Shown here one piece after another: positions 1-7,673 of a DNA stretch of 64,000 nucleotides. A program made the translations under genes and the position numbers. The notes below the pieces were generated by a model that ran no database searches, was not told the origin of the DNA, and saw only the letters and a program-made list of their open reading frames with translations. Source of the DNA: Bradyrhizobium sp. RD5-C2 (lineage in GTDB: Bacteria > Pseudomonadota > Alphaproteobacteria > Rhizobiales > Xanthobacteraceae); assembly GCF_019972155.1 (NCBI RefSeq), contig NZ_BOVL01000056.1:245502-309501 (forward strand), given 5' to 3'. Position 1 is the stretch's first letter. Each line of letters starts with the position of its first letter.

Positions 1-153
1 ATGGGTGTACATTTCGAGCGCGGTGGCGCCGTCCTCGGCCTCATACACCTCGCGCGCGCCGAACGAATGCAGCAGCGTCCGCAGGATGCGGCGCATGTGC
101 GGATTGTCGTCGCAAATCAAAAATCGCAGCTTGTTGAAGTCGATGCGATACAT
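1..153 (-). CDS. Response regulator receiver domain, N-terminal fragment
   Basis: The minus strand encodes a protein starting at ATG 153 that runs off the left edge, so only 51 residues are visible. Residues 11-16 (FLICDD) form the first beta strand and acidic pocket of a CheY-like receiver domain, and residues 38-42 (EAEDG) match the turn after the second strand. The phosphoacceptor Asp, expected a few residues beyond the edge, cannot be seen. It could be a single-domain regulator or the front of a longer one. The frame is open throughout and no other frame here gives a recognisable protein. Confidence 0.8.
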   Translation of the reverse strand, partial: MYRIDFNKLRFLICDDNPHMRRILRTLLHSFGAREVYEAEDGATALEMYTH

Positions 154-269
154 GGTCCGGTCCCGATCGGGCATACCGGGCCAATGCGGTATTACCCGAC
201 GTTAACCATATCCCGCCCGGAGTTAATGATTGGTTGCCGGGCAAGCGGGGCGCGGGATGCGACGCGCCG

Positions 270-1049
270 TCAGTAGCCGAACTGCTCGCGCAGGATGCGC
301 TCTTCCAGCGAGTGGCCGGGATCGAACAGCATCCGCATCGCGATCGTCTTGTCGGAGAGCACCTCGACCCGGCGGACGTCGCGGACCTCGTCATGGTCGG
401 CGACCGCGGCCACCGGGCGCTTCTCGTCCTCGATCACCTCGATCACCACGAAGGCGGAGTTCGGCAGCAGCGCGCCGCGCCAGCGCCGCGGCCGGAACGC
501 GCTGATCGGGGTCAGCGCCAGCAGCGCCGCGTTGATCGGCAGGATCGGCCCCTGGGCGGAGAGATTGTAGGCGGTCGATCCGGCCGGCGTCGCCACCAGG
601 ATGCCGTCGGCCATCAGCTCGGGCATCCGCTCATGCTCGTCGATCAGGATGCGCAGCTTGGCGACCTGGTAGGTCTGCCGGAACAGCGCGACCTCGTTGA
701 TGGCGTGATGCAGATGCACCGCGCCGTGGATGTCGGTCGCGCGCATCAAGAGCGGATTGATCAGCGACTCCCGCGAGGCCGCAAGCCGCGTGCGCAGATC
801 GTGCGTGGAATATTCGTTCATCAGGAAGCCAACGGTGCCGCGATGCATGCCGTAGATCGGCTTGCCGCTGCGCATGTTGGCGTGCAGCGTCTGCAGCATC
901 AATCCGTCGCCGCCGAGCGCGACCACGACGTCGGCATCGGCGGCCGGATAGTTGCCGTACATCGCCGTCAGCTGCTCGAGCGCCGTCTGCGCTTCCGAGC
1001 TCGCGCTGGCGACGAAGGCGATCTTGTCATACCGCTTGGAGCTAGCCAT
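270..1049 (-). CDS. nadK: NAD kinase
   Basis: This cytoplasmic enzyme phosphorylates NAD to NADP using ATP or polyphosphate. The 259-residue protein has the family length for alphaproteobacteria. It shows the GGDG motif at 46-49, the NE pair at 118-119 and the TPAGSTAY nucleotide loop at 154-161. The start at ATG 1049 follows from the MASSKRYDKIAFVAS opening, which leads straight into the first strand of the fold. It is divergent from the peptidase gene that begins at 1212, leaving about 160 bp for both promoters. Identification is secure by motifs. Confidence 0.95.
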   Translation of the reverse strand: MASSKRYDKIAFVASASSEAQTALEQLTAMYGNYPAADADVVVALGGDGLMLQTLHANMRSGKPIYGMHRGTVGFLMNEYSTHDLRTRLAASRESLINPLLMRATDIHGAVHLHHAINEVALFRQTYQVAKLRILIDEHERMPELMADGILVATPAGSTAYNLSAQGPILPINAALLALTPISAFRPRRWRGALLPNSAFVVIEVIEDEKRPVAAVADHDEVRDVRRVEVLSDKTIAMRMLFDPGHSLEERILREQFGY

Positions 1050-1211
1050 CGCTCACGAACTCGTTTGGCACGGAACACGCCGCGCTCGTCTATACATCCC
1101 GGGCGGCCTTGTCGAGATGGTCCGGGAACGGACCGCATGCCTTGCGGCTACCGCCAAGCTAGCGCAGTTTGCGGATGAAATGCGTAAATGTCGGCCCAGG
1201 GAGTGAACGGC

Positions 1212-2795
1212 ATGGCTAACAGTTTTGCGACACGGCTCACCGCGGCGTTGCTGGTGGCCTGCCTCGCAACCGCGGCGCGGGCCGACGACGAGGCCCCGCA
1301 GCCATCGCCGTCGCCGAGCGCGCAGGCCCCAAGCGGTCAGAACCCAGGCGGCCAGAAGGGACGGGCAGGGCGCGGCGAGACCGGCTCCGGCGCGAACGCC
1401 GCGGCCAACACGCCTGCCGCCGAGCAGCACCGCCTGCCGCCGGATTCCACGACCAAGCAATCGGTCGCACTGCCTGGCCGTACGCTCGCCTTCAGCGCGA
1501 CCGCGGGCTCGATCCGCGTGTTCGACGACAAGGGCGAGCCGCTCGCCGACATCGCCTACACTTCCTATCAGCTCGACGGCGCCGAGAAGGCGAGCCGCCC
1601 GGTGACGTTCCTGTTCAACGGCGGGCCGGGCTCCGCGTCGGCCTGGCTGCAATTCGGCAATGTCGGGCCGTGGCGACTCCCGTTCGACGGCGCGGTGGCG
1701 TCGGCCTCGCCGGAGCTGCAGCCGAATGCCGACACCTGGCTCGATTTCACCGATCTTGTCTTCATCGATCCGGTCGGCACCGGCTACAGCCGTTTCGTCA
1801 CCACCTCGGAGGATGCGCGCAAGCGCTTCTTCACCGTCGACGGCGATGCCACCTCGGTTGCGCTGGTGATCCGCCGCTGGCTGGAGAAACACGACCGGCT
1901 GACCTCGCCGAAATATGTCGCCGGTGAAAGCTATGGCGGCATTCGCGGACCCAAGGTGGTGCGCAATCTGCAAATGCAGCAGGGGGTCGGCGTGCGCGGC
2001 CTGATCCTGATCTCGCCGGTGCTCGATTTCCGCGACTATACCGGCTCCAGCGTCCTGCAATATGTCGCGAGCCTGCCGACCATGACGGCGGTCGCGCGAC
2101 AGGCGAAGGGGCCGGTGACGCGCGAGGACCTTGCCGACGTCGAGAGCTACGCGCGCGGCGACTTCCTGCTCGATCTCGTCAAGGGGCAGGCCGATACCGA
2201 GGCCACCGCGCGGCTCGCCGACAAGGTCGCGAGCCTGACCGGCATCGATCCGGCGGTGAGCCGCAGGCTCGCCGGCCGCTTCGAGATCGGCGAATTCCGC
2301 CGCGAGTTCGATCGCAAGAGCGGCAAGGTGACCGGCCGCTACGATGCCTCGGTCGAAGGCTTCGATCCCTATCCGGACTCCAGCTACTTCCACTTCAACG
2401 ATCCGTCCGGCGATCCCCTGATGGCGCCCTTGACCAGCGCGGCCGTCGACCTCACCACGCGCAGACTGAACTGGCGGCCGGACGGTTCGTATCATCTGCT
2501 CAGCGAAAGCGTGAGCAAGGGCTGGGAGTTCGGCCACGGCATCAGCCCGCCGGAATCGGTGACGCAGCTGCGCCAGATGCTGGCGCTCGACCCCAAGCTG
2601 AAGCTCCTGATCGGTCACGGCCTGTTCGACCTTGCGACGCCGTACTTCGCCTCGAAGATCATCCTCGACCAGCTGCCGGCCTTCGCGGGTCCGAGCCGCA
2701 CCAGGCTCGTGGTCTATCCCGGCGGTCACATGTTCTACTCCCGCGACGGCTCGCGCCAGGCCTTCCGCAAGGAGGTCGAGGCGCTGGTGAAGTGA
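1212..2795 (+). CDS. S10 family serine carboxypeptidase-like protein, exported
   Basis: This is a predicted secreted serine carboxypeptidase of family S10. ATG 1212 is preferred over the upstream ATG at 1188 because GGGAG sits 8 nt before it and because it gives a clean signal peptide ending near ATAARA. A low-complexity Pro/Gln/Gly linker follows (about residues 25-75). The nucleophile is Ser240 in GESYGG, and the other catalytic residues are probably Asp473 (HGLFDLATP) and His506 (PGGHMFY). The mature enzyme would act in the periplasm or outside the cell on peptide C-termini. Its substrate cannot be told from sequence. Confidence 0.88.
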   Translation: MANSFATRLTAALLVACLATAARADDEAPQPSPSPSAQAPSGQNPGGQKGRAGRGETGSGANAAANTPAAEQHRLPPDSTTKQSVALPGRTLAFSATAGSIRVFDDKGEPLADIAYTSYQLDGAEKASRPVTFLFNGGPGSASAWLQFGNVGPWRLPFDGAVASASPELQPNADTWLDFTDLVFIDPVGTGYSRFVTTSEDARKRFFTVDGDATSVALVIRRWLEKHDRLTSPKYVAGESYGGIRGPKVVRNLQMQQGVGVRGLILISPVLDFRDYTGSSVLQYVASLPTMTAVARQAKGPVTREDLADVESYARGDFLLDLVKGQADTEATARLADKVASLTGIDPAVSRRLAGRFEIGEFRREFDRKSGKVTGRYDASVEGFDPYPDSSYFHFNDPSGDPLMAPLTSAAVDLTTRRLNWRPDGSYHLLSESVSKGWEFGHGISPPESVTQLRQMLALDPKLKLLIGHGLFDLATPYFASKIILDQLPAFAGPSRTRLVVYPGGHMFYSRDGSRQAFRKEVEALVK

Positions 2796-2834
2796 GGGGC
2801 GGCGTGGTCTGCGTCGCCCGCCGCAAATGTTGTC

Positions 2835-2954
2835 GTCGTCCTGGCGAAAGCCAGGACCCATAACCACCAAATTTGATTGTGAGTGAGTTCGTGGCCCCAG
2901 CGTCGTGCAACAAAGAGCAGTTGGGGTAAGGGTCCTGGCTTTCGCCAGGACGAC
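2835..2954. repeat. Exact 25-bp inverted repeat pair around a 70-bp core
   Basis: Bases 2835-2859 and 2930-2954 are perfect reverse complements of each other. Each arm is itself a short hairpin (CCTGGC-GAAA-GCCAGG). The unit lies between the convergent S10 and M20 peptidase genes. Its form resembles the palindromic intergenic repeats that are common in Bradyrhizobium and Rhodopseudomonas. It could also act as a bidirectional terminator structure, although no T-run follows either arm. Confidence 0.7.
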
Positions 2955-3032
2955 ATCGAATAGGTGGCGCGATCTCGGGCAAGTTCGGTGTTATCACCGG
3001 CGCATTGAATCAGAACCGAAGCCTAGATTGTT

Positions 3033-3089
3033 GTCTTGACACGTTCTCTGCACGCGAACCGATATCCACTTCGCTCGAAAACGCTCTAG
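3033..3089 (-). repeat. Interspersed 57-bp repeat, copy 1
   Basis: Read on the minus strand this segment begins CTAGAGCG and matches 23591-23647 on the plus strand with about 8 differences in 57 bases. It resembles a rhizobial intergenic repeat. The CTAG at its start supplies the TAG stop codon of the M20 peptidase gene, so the repeat abuts the coding end exactly. Confidence 0.7.
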
Positions 3090-4465
3090 CTCTCGCGCCG
3101 GAACTGGCCGAGCTCGTGCAACAACGCAGCCCCGGTCCGCACGCCGCTGTAGAAGCAGTCCAGCGTCATGTTCTCGTTCGGCGCATGGTTGGCTTCGTCC
3201 GGATTGGCATAGGGCGTGACGAAGGCGGGGATGCCCAGGAGCTTGGTGAAGACGTAGTTGGGCAGGCTGCCGAAGCCGGCCGGTATCAGCAGCGGCTCCT
3301 GGCCATGGGCGGCAACGAAGGCGCGGCGCAGCGGCGCGGTGTAGGGTGAGGCGATCGGCGTCTTCGAGGGCTGCATGCCCATGTCCGCAGCGACGAACTC
3401 GACCTCGGGCGCGTGTTTGGCGACGTGAGCGCGAACCTTGCGCAGGATGTCCTCGGCGTCCTGCGCCTCGACGAGGCGGATGTCGCATTTGACGAAGGCC
3501 TCGTTCGGCAGCACCGTCTTGGTGCCGGGGCCGCCATAGCCGCCGTGGAAACCGTTGATGGTCAGCGTCGGCTGGAAGCAGAGACGGTCGTAGAATGGGC
3601 GGTCGGCGGGCGCGTCGAGGCGCTTCAGTGCAAGGCTCGCTTTGACGGCCTCGATATCGAGCGGCAGGCGCTCGATCGCCGCCAGTTCCTCAGTCGCTGG
3701 TGGCTCGACGGCATCATGCAGCCCCTCGATGGTGATCTCACCGGCCGCGTTCTTCATCGTGCTGAGCAAGTGGACCAGCGTCCAAATCGGATTCGGCACG
3801 ACGCCGCCGAAGTTGCCCGAATGGACGTCGCGGCTGGCATGGCGGCAGCGCAGCTCGAAGGAGACGACGCCGCGCGAGCCGAACTTGATCGTCGGTGCGC
3901 CGCTGGCATGGCGCGGGCCGTCCGCGGTGACGGCGAGATCGGCCTTCAGGAGATGTGCGTTGGCGCGCACGAAACCGGCGATGTGCGGGCTGCCGATCTC
4001 CTCCTCGCCCTCCAGCAGCAGGATGACGTTGCAGGGCAGTTCGCCGTGCACCTTGAGATGGGATTCGATCGCCAGGATCTGGGCGAAGTGCTGGCCCTTG
4101 TTGTCGCCGACGCCGCGTGCATAGAGCCGGCCGTCCCGGATCGTCGGCTCGAAGGGCGGCGATAGCCATTTCTCGAGCGGGTCGGCGGGCTGCACGTCAT
4201 AGTGTCCGTAGAGCAGGACGGTCGGCTTGCCCGGTGCCTTTTCCCAGCGCGCCACCACCATCGGATAACCCTCCGTGGCGACAAGGCCGGCTTCGAGACC
4301 GATCCCTGTGAGCATCTCGAGCAGCAGGGCGCCGACCTCGGCGATGCCGATGTTCTCGGCACTGATGCTCGGATGGCGCAGATAGGCGATCAGGCGTTGC
4401 AGGAAGCTGTCGCGGTTGACTTCGATATGGGTGAAGACGGCAGCCAATGCGTCGGAAGAAGCCAT
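3086..4465 (-). CDS. M20 family metallopeptidase (dipeptidase/carboxypeptidase type)
   Basis: This is a cytoplasmic zinc peptidase of the ArgE/DapE/CPG2 family, 459 residues from the start chosen here. Metal-site segments are visible: YGHYDVQP near residues 87-93, the bridging Asp in GVGDNKGQ near 121, and the LEGEEEIGS catalytic/ligand Glu pair near 154-155. A dimerisation domain follows, and a C-terminal His appears in ANHAPNENM. ATG 4465 is preferred over ATG 4498 because an AGGTG-like ribosome site lies before it and MRRPLHCQVFI looks non-conserved. The likely role is hydrolysis of dipeptides or N-acyl amino acids; the exact substrate is unknown. Confidence 0.9.
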   Translation of the reverse strand: MASSDALAAVFTHIEVNRDSFLQRLIAYLRHPSISAENIGIAEVGALLLEMLTGIGLEAGLVATEGYPMVVARWEKAPGKPTVLLYGHYDVQPADPLEKWLSPPFEPTIRDGRLYARGVGDNKGQHFAQILAIESHLKVHGELPCNVILLLEGEEEIGSPHIAGFVRANAHLLKADLAVTADGPRHASGAPTIKFGSRGVVSFELRCRHASRDVHSGNFGGVVPNPIWTLVHLLSTMKNAAGEITIEGLHDAVEPPATEELAAIERLPLDIEAVKASLALKRLDAPADRPFYDRLCFQPTLTINGFHGGYGGPGTKTVLPNEAFVKCDIRLVEAQDAEDILRKVRAHVAKHAPEVEFVAADMGMQPSKTPIASPYTAPLRRAFVAAHGQEPLLIPAGFGSLPNYVFTKLLGIPAFVTPYANPDEANHAPNENMTLDCFYSGVRTGAALLHELGQFRRES

Positions 4466-4653
4466 GATGAACACCTGACAATGCAGCGGACGTCGCATCG
4501 GGAGACTTCGGCGCGATCAGCGTCGGATTGCGCGAGTGCTTTACCTCCCGCTGACGTGACAATCAACGGCGGGACGTCAAGCGCCGCGTCGACAGCGATC
4601 AGCGCCGAATGTTGCCCGGCTTGCTCCGGCCCGGGCAAATCAATGGCAGGCGT

Positions 4654-4872
4654 TCAGGCCGGCCCTGACCCGCCACAGCATTCGCCGCGCGTCTGCACCG
4701 GAGGGCAGGGCACCGTCCCGTAAGAGCAGAACACGCAGCAATCGCCGGCAAGCGGCTTGAGGCGGGTGCCACAGCCGCGGCAGTCGTAGAAGAACTGGCA
4801 GGCATCGGTCGGCATCGTTTCGGTCGCGGCAAATCCGCATGCCGGACAGGTCAGGGTCGAGACGAGTTGCAT
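4654..4872 (-). CDS. GDCCVxC domain small cysteine-rich protein
   Basis: This 72-residue protein has four cysteine clusters: CPAC at 9-12, CRGC at 31-34, GDCCVFC at 43-49 and PCPP at 55-58, then a GECCGG tail. The GDCCVFCSYG...PCPP signature identifies the GDCCVxC (seleno)protein family, whose function is not established. The pattern suggests a zinc- or metal-binding ribbon, or thiol redox chemistry. The gene stands alone between the M20 peptidase and the ECF sigma operon, with no visible partner. All family Cys positions are TGC codons here, so it is not a selenoprotein version. Confidence 0.85.
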   Translation of the reverse strand: MQLVSTLTCPACGFAATETMPTDACQFFYDCRGCGTRLKPLAGDCCVFCSYGTVPCPPVQTRGECCGGSGPA

Positions 4873-5055
4873 GAGCCGTGGGTCCGTTGGTCAGTCCCTC
4901 ATGTCATTTCGGCGATCGTACAGGTCAAGTGGCAAGATTGTGATCGGCGGTCGCTAAGACGGGCTTATCCAGCCGGGATGAAGCCGCAATCTGGCATCGA
5001 TGATGCTTTGAACCCGTCGCGGCATCGAAAATATTCGTGATCTGGCCGATCGGCG

Positions 5056-5082
5056 TGTAACCAAAACGGTCGCTTGAGCGAA
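5056..5082 (+). promoter_or_regulatory. SigF-type ECF promoter, autoregulatory
   Basis: TGTAACC at 5056-5062 is followed after exactly 16 bases by CGAA at 5079-5082, ending 20 bp before the sigma gene's ATG. The same two blocks with the same spacer occur at 6335-6361. This matches the GTAACC-N16-CGAA motif described for Caulobacter SigF, so the sigma factor probably drives its own operon. Confidence 0.75.
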
Positions 5083-5102
5083 CCAGACCACAGAAGCGCT
5101 GC

Positions 5103-5660
5103 ATGACGACCGCGGAACACGAGCTCAAGCAACTGATGCTTGCCAGCCAGGATGGCGATTCGGCGGCCCACCGGGCCTTGCTGGAGCGCCTGAGCCGGCA
5201 TTTGCGTGCCTACTACAAGAGCAAGCTTGCGAGGAGTGGCCGCGGCGCGGCCGAGGCGGAGGACCTGGTGCAGGAGGCCGTGTTGGCTATTCACCTGCAG
5301 CGGCACACCTACGATCCGGCTCAACCGCTGACGCCCTGGGTGCACGCGGTCGCGCGCTACAAGCTGATCGATTTCCTGCGTCGCACGCGGGCCTCGCGTG
5401 CCGACGTGCCGATCGATGCGGCCGACGACATCACAGCCCATGACGATCATATCGGCGCCGAGAGCAGCTTTGACCTCAGGCGATTGCTCAAGCAATTGCC
5501 TGATAACATGCAGTGCGCGATTGGGGCCGTGAGGCTCGATGGATTGAGCGTCGCGGAGGCGGCGCAACGCTGCGACATGTCGGAATCCAGCGTGAAGGTC
5601 AGCATTCATCGCGGGCTGAAGGCCCTGGCCGCGTTGATCGCCGGGAGGACGAAGCCATGA
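5103..5660 (+). CDS. sigF: ECF RNA polymerase sigma factor, SigF-like
   Basis: This is a 185-residue group 4 sigma factor. Region 2 covers about residues 25-100 and contains DLVQEAVLAIH and a WVHAVARYKLIDFLRR helix. Region 4 covers about 125-180, with the helix-turn-helix LSVAEAAQRCDMSESSVKVS. The stop overlaps the start of the next gene (ATGA, 5657-5660), so the two are translationally coupled. The downstream gene encodes an NrsF-type membrane anti-sigma factor, which points to the Caulobacter SigF group that answers heavy-metal (chromium, cadmium) stress. The gene symbol is by analogy. A matching promoter at 5056-5082 suggests autoregulation. Confidence 0.9.
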   Translation: MTTAEHELKQLMLASQDGDSAAHRALLERLSRHLRAYYKSKLARSGRGAAEAEDLVQEAVLAIHLQRHTYDPAQPLTPWVHAVARYKLIDFLRRTRASRADVPIDAADDITAHDDHIGAESSFDLRRLLKQLPDNMQCAIGAVRLDGLSVAEAAQRCDMSESSVKVSIHRGLKALAALIAGRTKP

Positions 5661-6298
5661 AGACCGATGAGCTGATCGCGGCGCTCAGCAACAATGTCGA
5701 GCCGGTCGATCGCCGGCTGGTCGGCCGGACCGTCGCGATCGCGCTCGGCCTAGGGCTGGTTGCCGCGCTTGGCCTCGTGTTTGCCGGGCTTGGCGTTCGC
5801 GCAGACCTCGCCACGCCGCGCGCCGTGATCTTCCTCTCTCTGAAGCTCGCATTCGCGCTCGGCACCGTCGGCGCGGCGTCGGTCTATCTGACCCGGCTTG
5901 CGCGGCCGGCCGGCGAGCGAAAGATCTCGCTTGGACTTGCCGCACTCCCGTTCGGGGTGATCATGCTGCTTGCCGCCATCAGCCTCGGACGGGCGCCGAG
6001 CTCGCATTGGGACAGGATGGTCATGGGAGACCAATGGCTCGAATGCCTGATCTCCGTTCCGATCATCGCGATCGTGCCGTTTGCCGTGGTGATCTGGGCA
6101 GTCAGAAAGGCGGCGCCGACCAATCTGGTGCAGGCGGGCGCATTCGCCGGCCTCGTCGCAGGTGGTGTGAGCGCAGTCGGCTATGCACTGCACTGCACCG
6201 ACGACTCGTTGCCCTTTGTCGCGCTGTGGTACGGCGGCACGATCGTGCTGTGCACACTTGCCGGTGCGCTACTAGGACCGCGGTTGCTGCGCTGGTGA
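5657..6298 (+). CDS. nrsF: NrsF-type (DUF1109) membrane anti-sigma factor
   Basis: This 213-residue integral membrane protein has about six hydrophobic segments and belongs to DUF1109. It begins at ATG 5657 inside the stop of the sigma gene; a longer open frame upstream is only the shadow of that gene. Cys130 (QWLEC) and Cys180 (YALHC) fall where the two functionally essential cysteines of Caulobacter NrsF lie, which suggests the same metal- or thiol-sensing mode. Its expected role is to hold the sigma factor at the inner membrane until a signal releases it. Confidence 0.88.
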   Translation: MKTDELIAALSNNVEPVDRRLVGRTVAIALGLGLVAALGLVFAGLGVRADLATPRAVIFLSLKLAFALGTVGAASVYLTRLARPAGERKISLGLAALPFGVIMLLAAISLGRAPSSHWDRMVMGDQWLECLISVPIIAIVPFAVVIWAVRKAAPTNLVQAGAFAGLVAGGVSAVGYALHCTDDSLPFVALWYGGTIVLCTLAGALLGPRLLRW

Positions 6299-6334
6299 AG
6301 GGCCGTGATCGGACCTCTCACGTCGGCGTGAGCG

Positions 6335-6361
6335 TGTAACCGGGGCAACGTCGGCTTCGAA
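6335..6361 (+). promoter_or_regulatory. Second SigF-type ECF promoter
   Basis: TGTAACC at 6335-6341 and CGAA at 6358-6361 are separated by 16 bases, as in the promoter at 5056-5082. Both are preceded by the same GCG. It lies 53 bp before the small exported-protein gene at 6414, making that gene a probable direct sigma target. Confidence 0.7.
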
Positions 6362-6413
6362 CTCATGATCGGAAGCGCAAATCAATGCGCTTCGGAAAAT
6401 CATGGAGCCGATG

Positions 6414-6689
6414 ATGTCGATCAACAAATGCCTTCTTGCCTTCTCAATCCTCGCGCCGCTCGTCGTGGCATCGGCAACCGCGCAGGCGGGTCTGACGGCC
6501 TCCGACAGGAGATATTTGCCCAATGAGGCCGCAGAAGCCGCACCGGCGGGTACGGTTGCCGTGCAACGCGACCCGATGTCTGCATTCGGCTACGATCAGG
6601 GAGCGATCGGCGTGCAGCCGGCGAATGTCCCGGATGCTGCCCGGACGCCGTGGCGCTATCACGGCGGCCCGAAGTCTCCATATCATTAA
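6414..6689 (+). CDS. Small exported protein, probable SigF target
   Basis: This 91-residue protein of unknown function has a signal peptide (MSINKCLLAF... to about residue 25, ending TAQA). ATG 6414 is chosen over 6402 and 6411 because GGAG at 6404-6407 then has a 6-nt spacing. The mature part is short, polar and rich in Ala and Pro, ending RYHGGPKSPYH, and has no cysteine. It follows the sigma/anti-sigma pair and has its own matching ECF promoter, so it probably belongs to the envelope response controlled by that sigma factor. Confidence 0.7.
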   Translation: MSINKCLLAFSILAPLVVASATAQAGLTASDRRYLPNEAAEAAPAGTVAVQRDPMSAFGYDQGAIGVQPANVPDAARTPWRYHGGPKSPYH

Positions 6690-6804
6690 CCGCTCGATGC
6701 AGGGCACCAGGTCGGGATGAATGATTAACCACCCAATCTCCCGCTGGTGCAGTTGTGAACAGGGTGACCTTTTCAGCACCCGTCCTTTGTGAGACTGTCG
6801 CAAC

Positions 6805-7164
6805 ATGAATGTTCGCCAATTGTTCAGATTGCTGCTCGCCGTCCTCGTGACGGCAGGCCTGACAATTGCGCCGCTGGCTGTGCCCGCGGCGGCCGGATCT
6901 GCGCTGACCGGTATGAGCCAGATGGCGGACATGTCTGACATGGCAGCCGATATGCCGTGCTGCCCCGACAAGCAGAACAGCAACGACTGCCGGGATTGCC
7001 CGCTGGTTGCGATCTGCATGCTGAAGATCCTGCACGCGGGACCATCGACCGTCGGCCTCGCGGTGCGGCTGTCGACACAGCTGCAATTGCATCCGAACGA
7101 CGATCTGGTCGCTGACGGGCTGGTCCGTCCGCCGCCCGACCATCCTCCTCGACATTTGGTCTGA
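6805..7164 (+). CDS. Met/Cys-rich exported protein at head of metal-efflux cluster
   Basis: The 119-residue product has a signal peptide ending about residue 30 (AVPAAAG). A methionine-rich stretch follows (SQMADMSDMAADMP), then a cysteine cluster (PCC...DCRDCPLVAIC, about residues 51-72). The C-terminus ends in RPPPDHPPRHLV. This arrangement of soft-metal ligands, and its place directly before the FixH-like, CusB and CusA genes, suggest periplasmic binding of copper or another soft metal. The family is not recognised with certainty. Another small protein in the cluster (12416-12868) has the same order of parts. Confidence 0.65.
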   Translation: MNVRQLFRLLLAVLVTAGLTIAPLAVPAAAGSALTGMSQMADMSDMAADMPCCPDKQNSNDCRDCPLVAICMLKILHAGPSTVGLAVRLSTQLQLHPNDDLVADGLVRPPPDHPPRHLV

Positions 7165-7265
7165 CTGGCGCCGCAAGCGCCGGTTGCTGCTGCGCGACCT
7201 CCGGGGCGCGTGGACGTCGCATGCCGCGCAAGCGGTAGATCAGTTCCAATCGAGGAATGAAACGA

Positions 7266-7673
7266 ATGACGTTGTTCAATACGTCGCGTGCCGTAGCGGC
7301 CGCGCTCATCGGCATGGCGCTGGCAGGTACTGCCACTGTCGCGCTCGCCGACATCAAGGATTACGAATTCCAGCTCGTCGACCAGACTGTCCAGGCCGGT
7401 CCGGACAAGGTCGTCACCGTCCGGCTGATGAACATGAAGACCGGCAAGGCCGTGCCTGACGCCGTGATCTTCACGACGCGGCTCGACATGGCGCCCGACG
7501 GCATGCAGGAGATGGCCACCAAGGTCACGCCGATGCCGGGGACCGAACCCGGCACCTATCGGTTCAAGGCGAACTTCGGCATGGCCGGGCGCTGGCAACT
7601 GTCGCTGGGTGCGAAGGTGCAGGGTGAGACCGGCACGGTCGAAAGCAAGCTCGTGGTCACGGCCGGAAAATGA
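7266..7673 (+). CDS. FixH/YtkA-like periplasmic protein
   Basis: This is a 135-residue exported protein with a signal peptide ending TATVALA and an immunoglobulin-like YtkA/FixH domain (KDYEFQLVDQTVQ... GTYRFKANFGMAGRWQLSL). GAGG at 7252-7255 fits ATG 7266 better than the in-frame ATG 7257. The stop overlaps the CusB start (ATGA at 7670-7673), so the genes are coupled. Such proteins commonly precede heavy-metal RND genes in alphaproteobacteria. Its biochemical role is not established; the PDGMQEM and MPGTEPG segments might carry Met ligands. Confidence 0.78.
   Translation: MTLFNTSRAVAAALIGMALAGTATVALADIKDYEFQLVDQTVQAGPDKVVTVRLMNMKTGKAVPDAVIFTTRLDMAPDGMQEMATKVTPMPGTEPGTYRFKANFGMAGRWQLSLGAKVQGETGTVESKLVVTAGK

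Noticed and set aside
1053..2870. A 605-codon open frame on the minus strand opposite the S10 peptidase
   Set aside because: It lies wholly antisense to a gene with intact catalytic motifs. The translation is Arg/Gly/Ala/His-rich, as expected for a GC-rich shadow frame.
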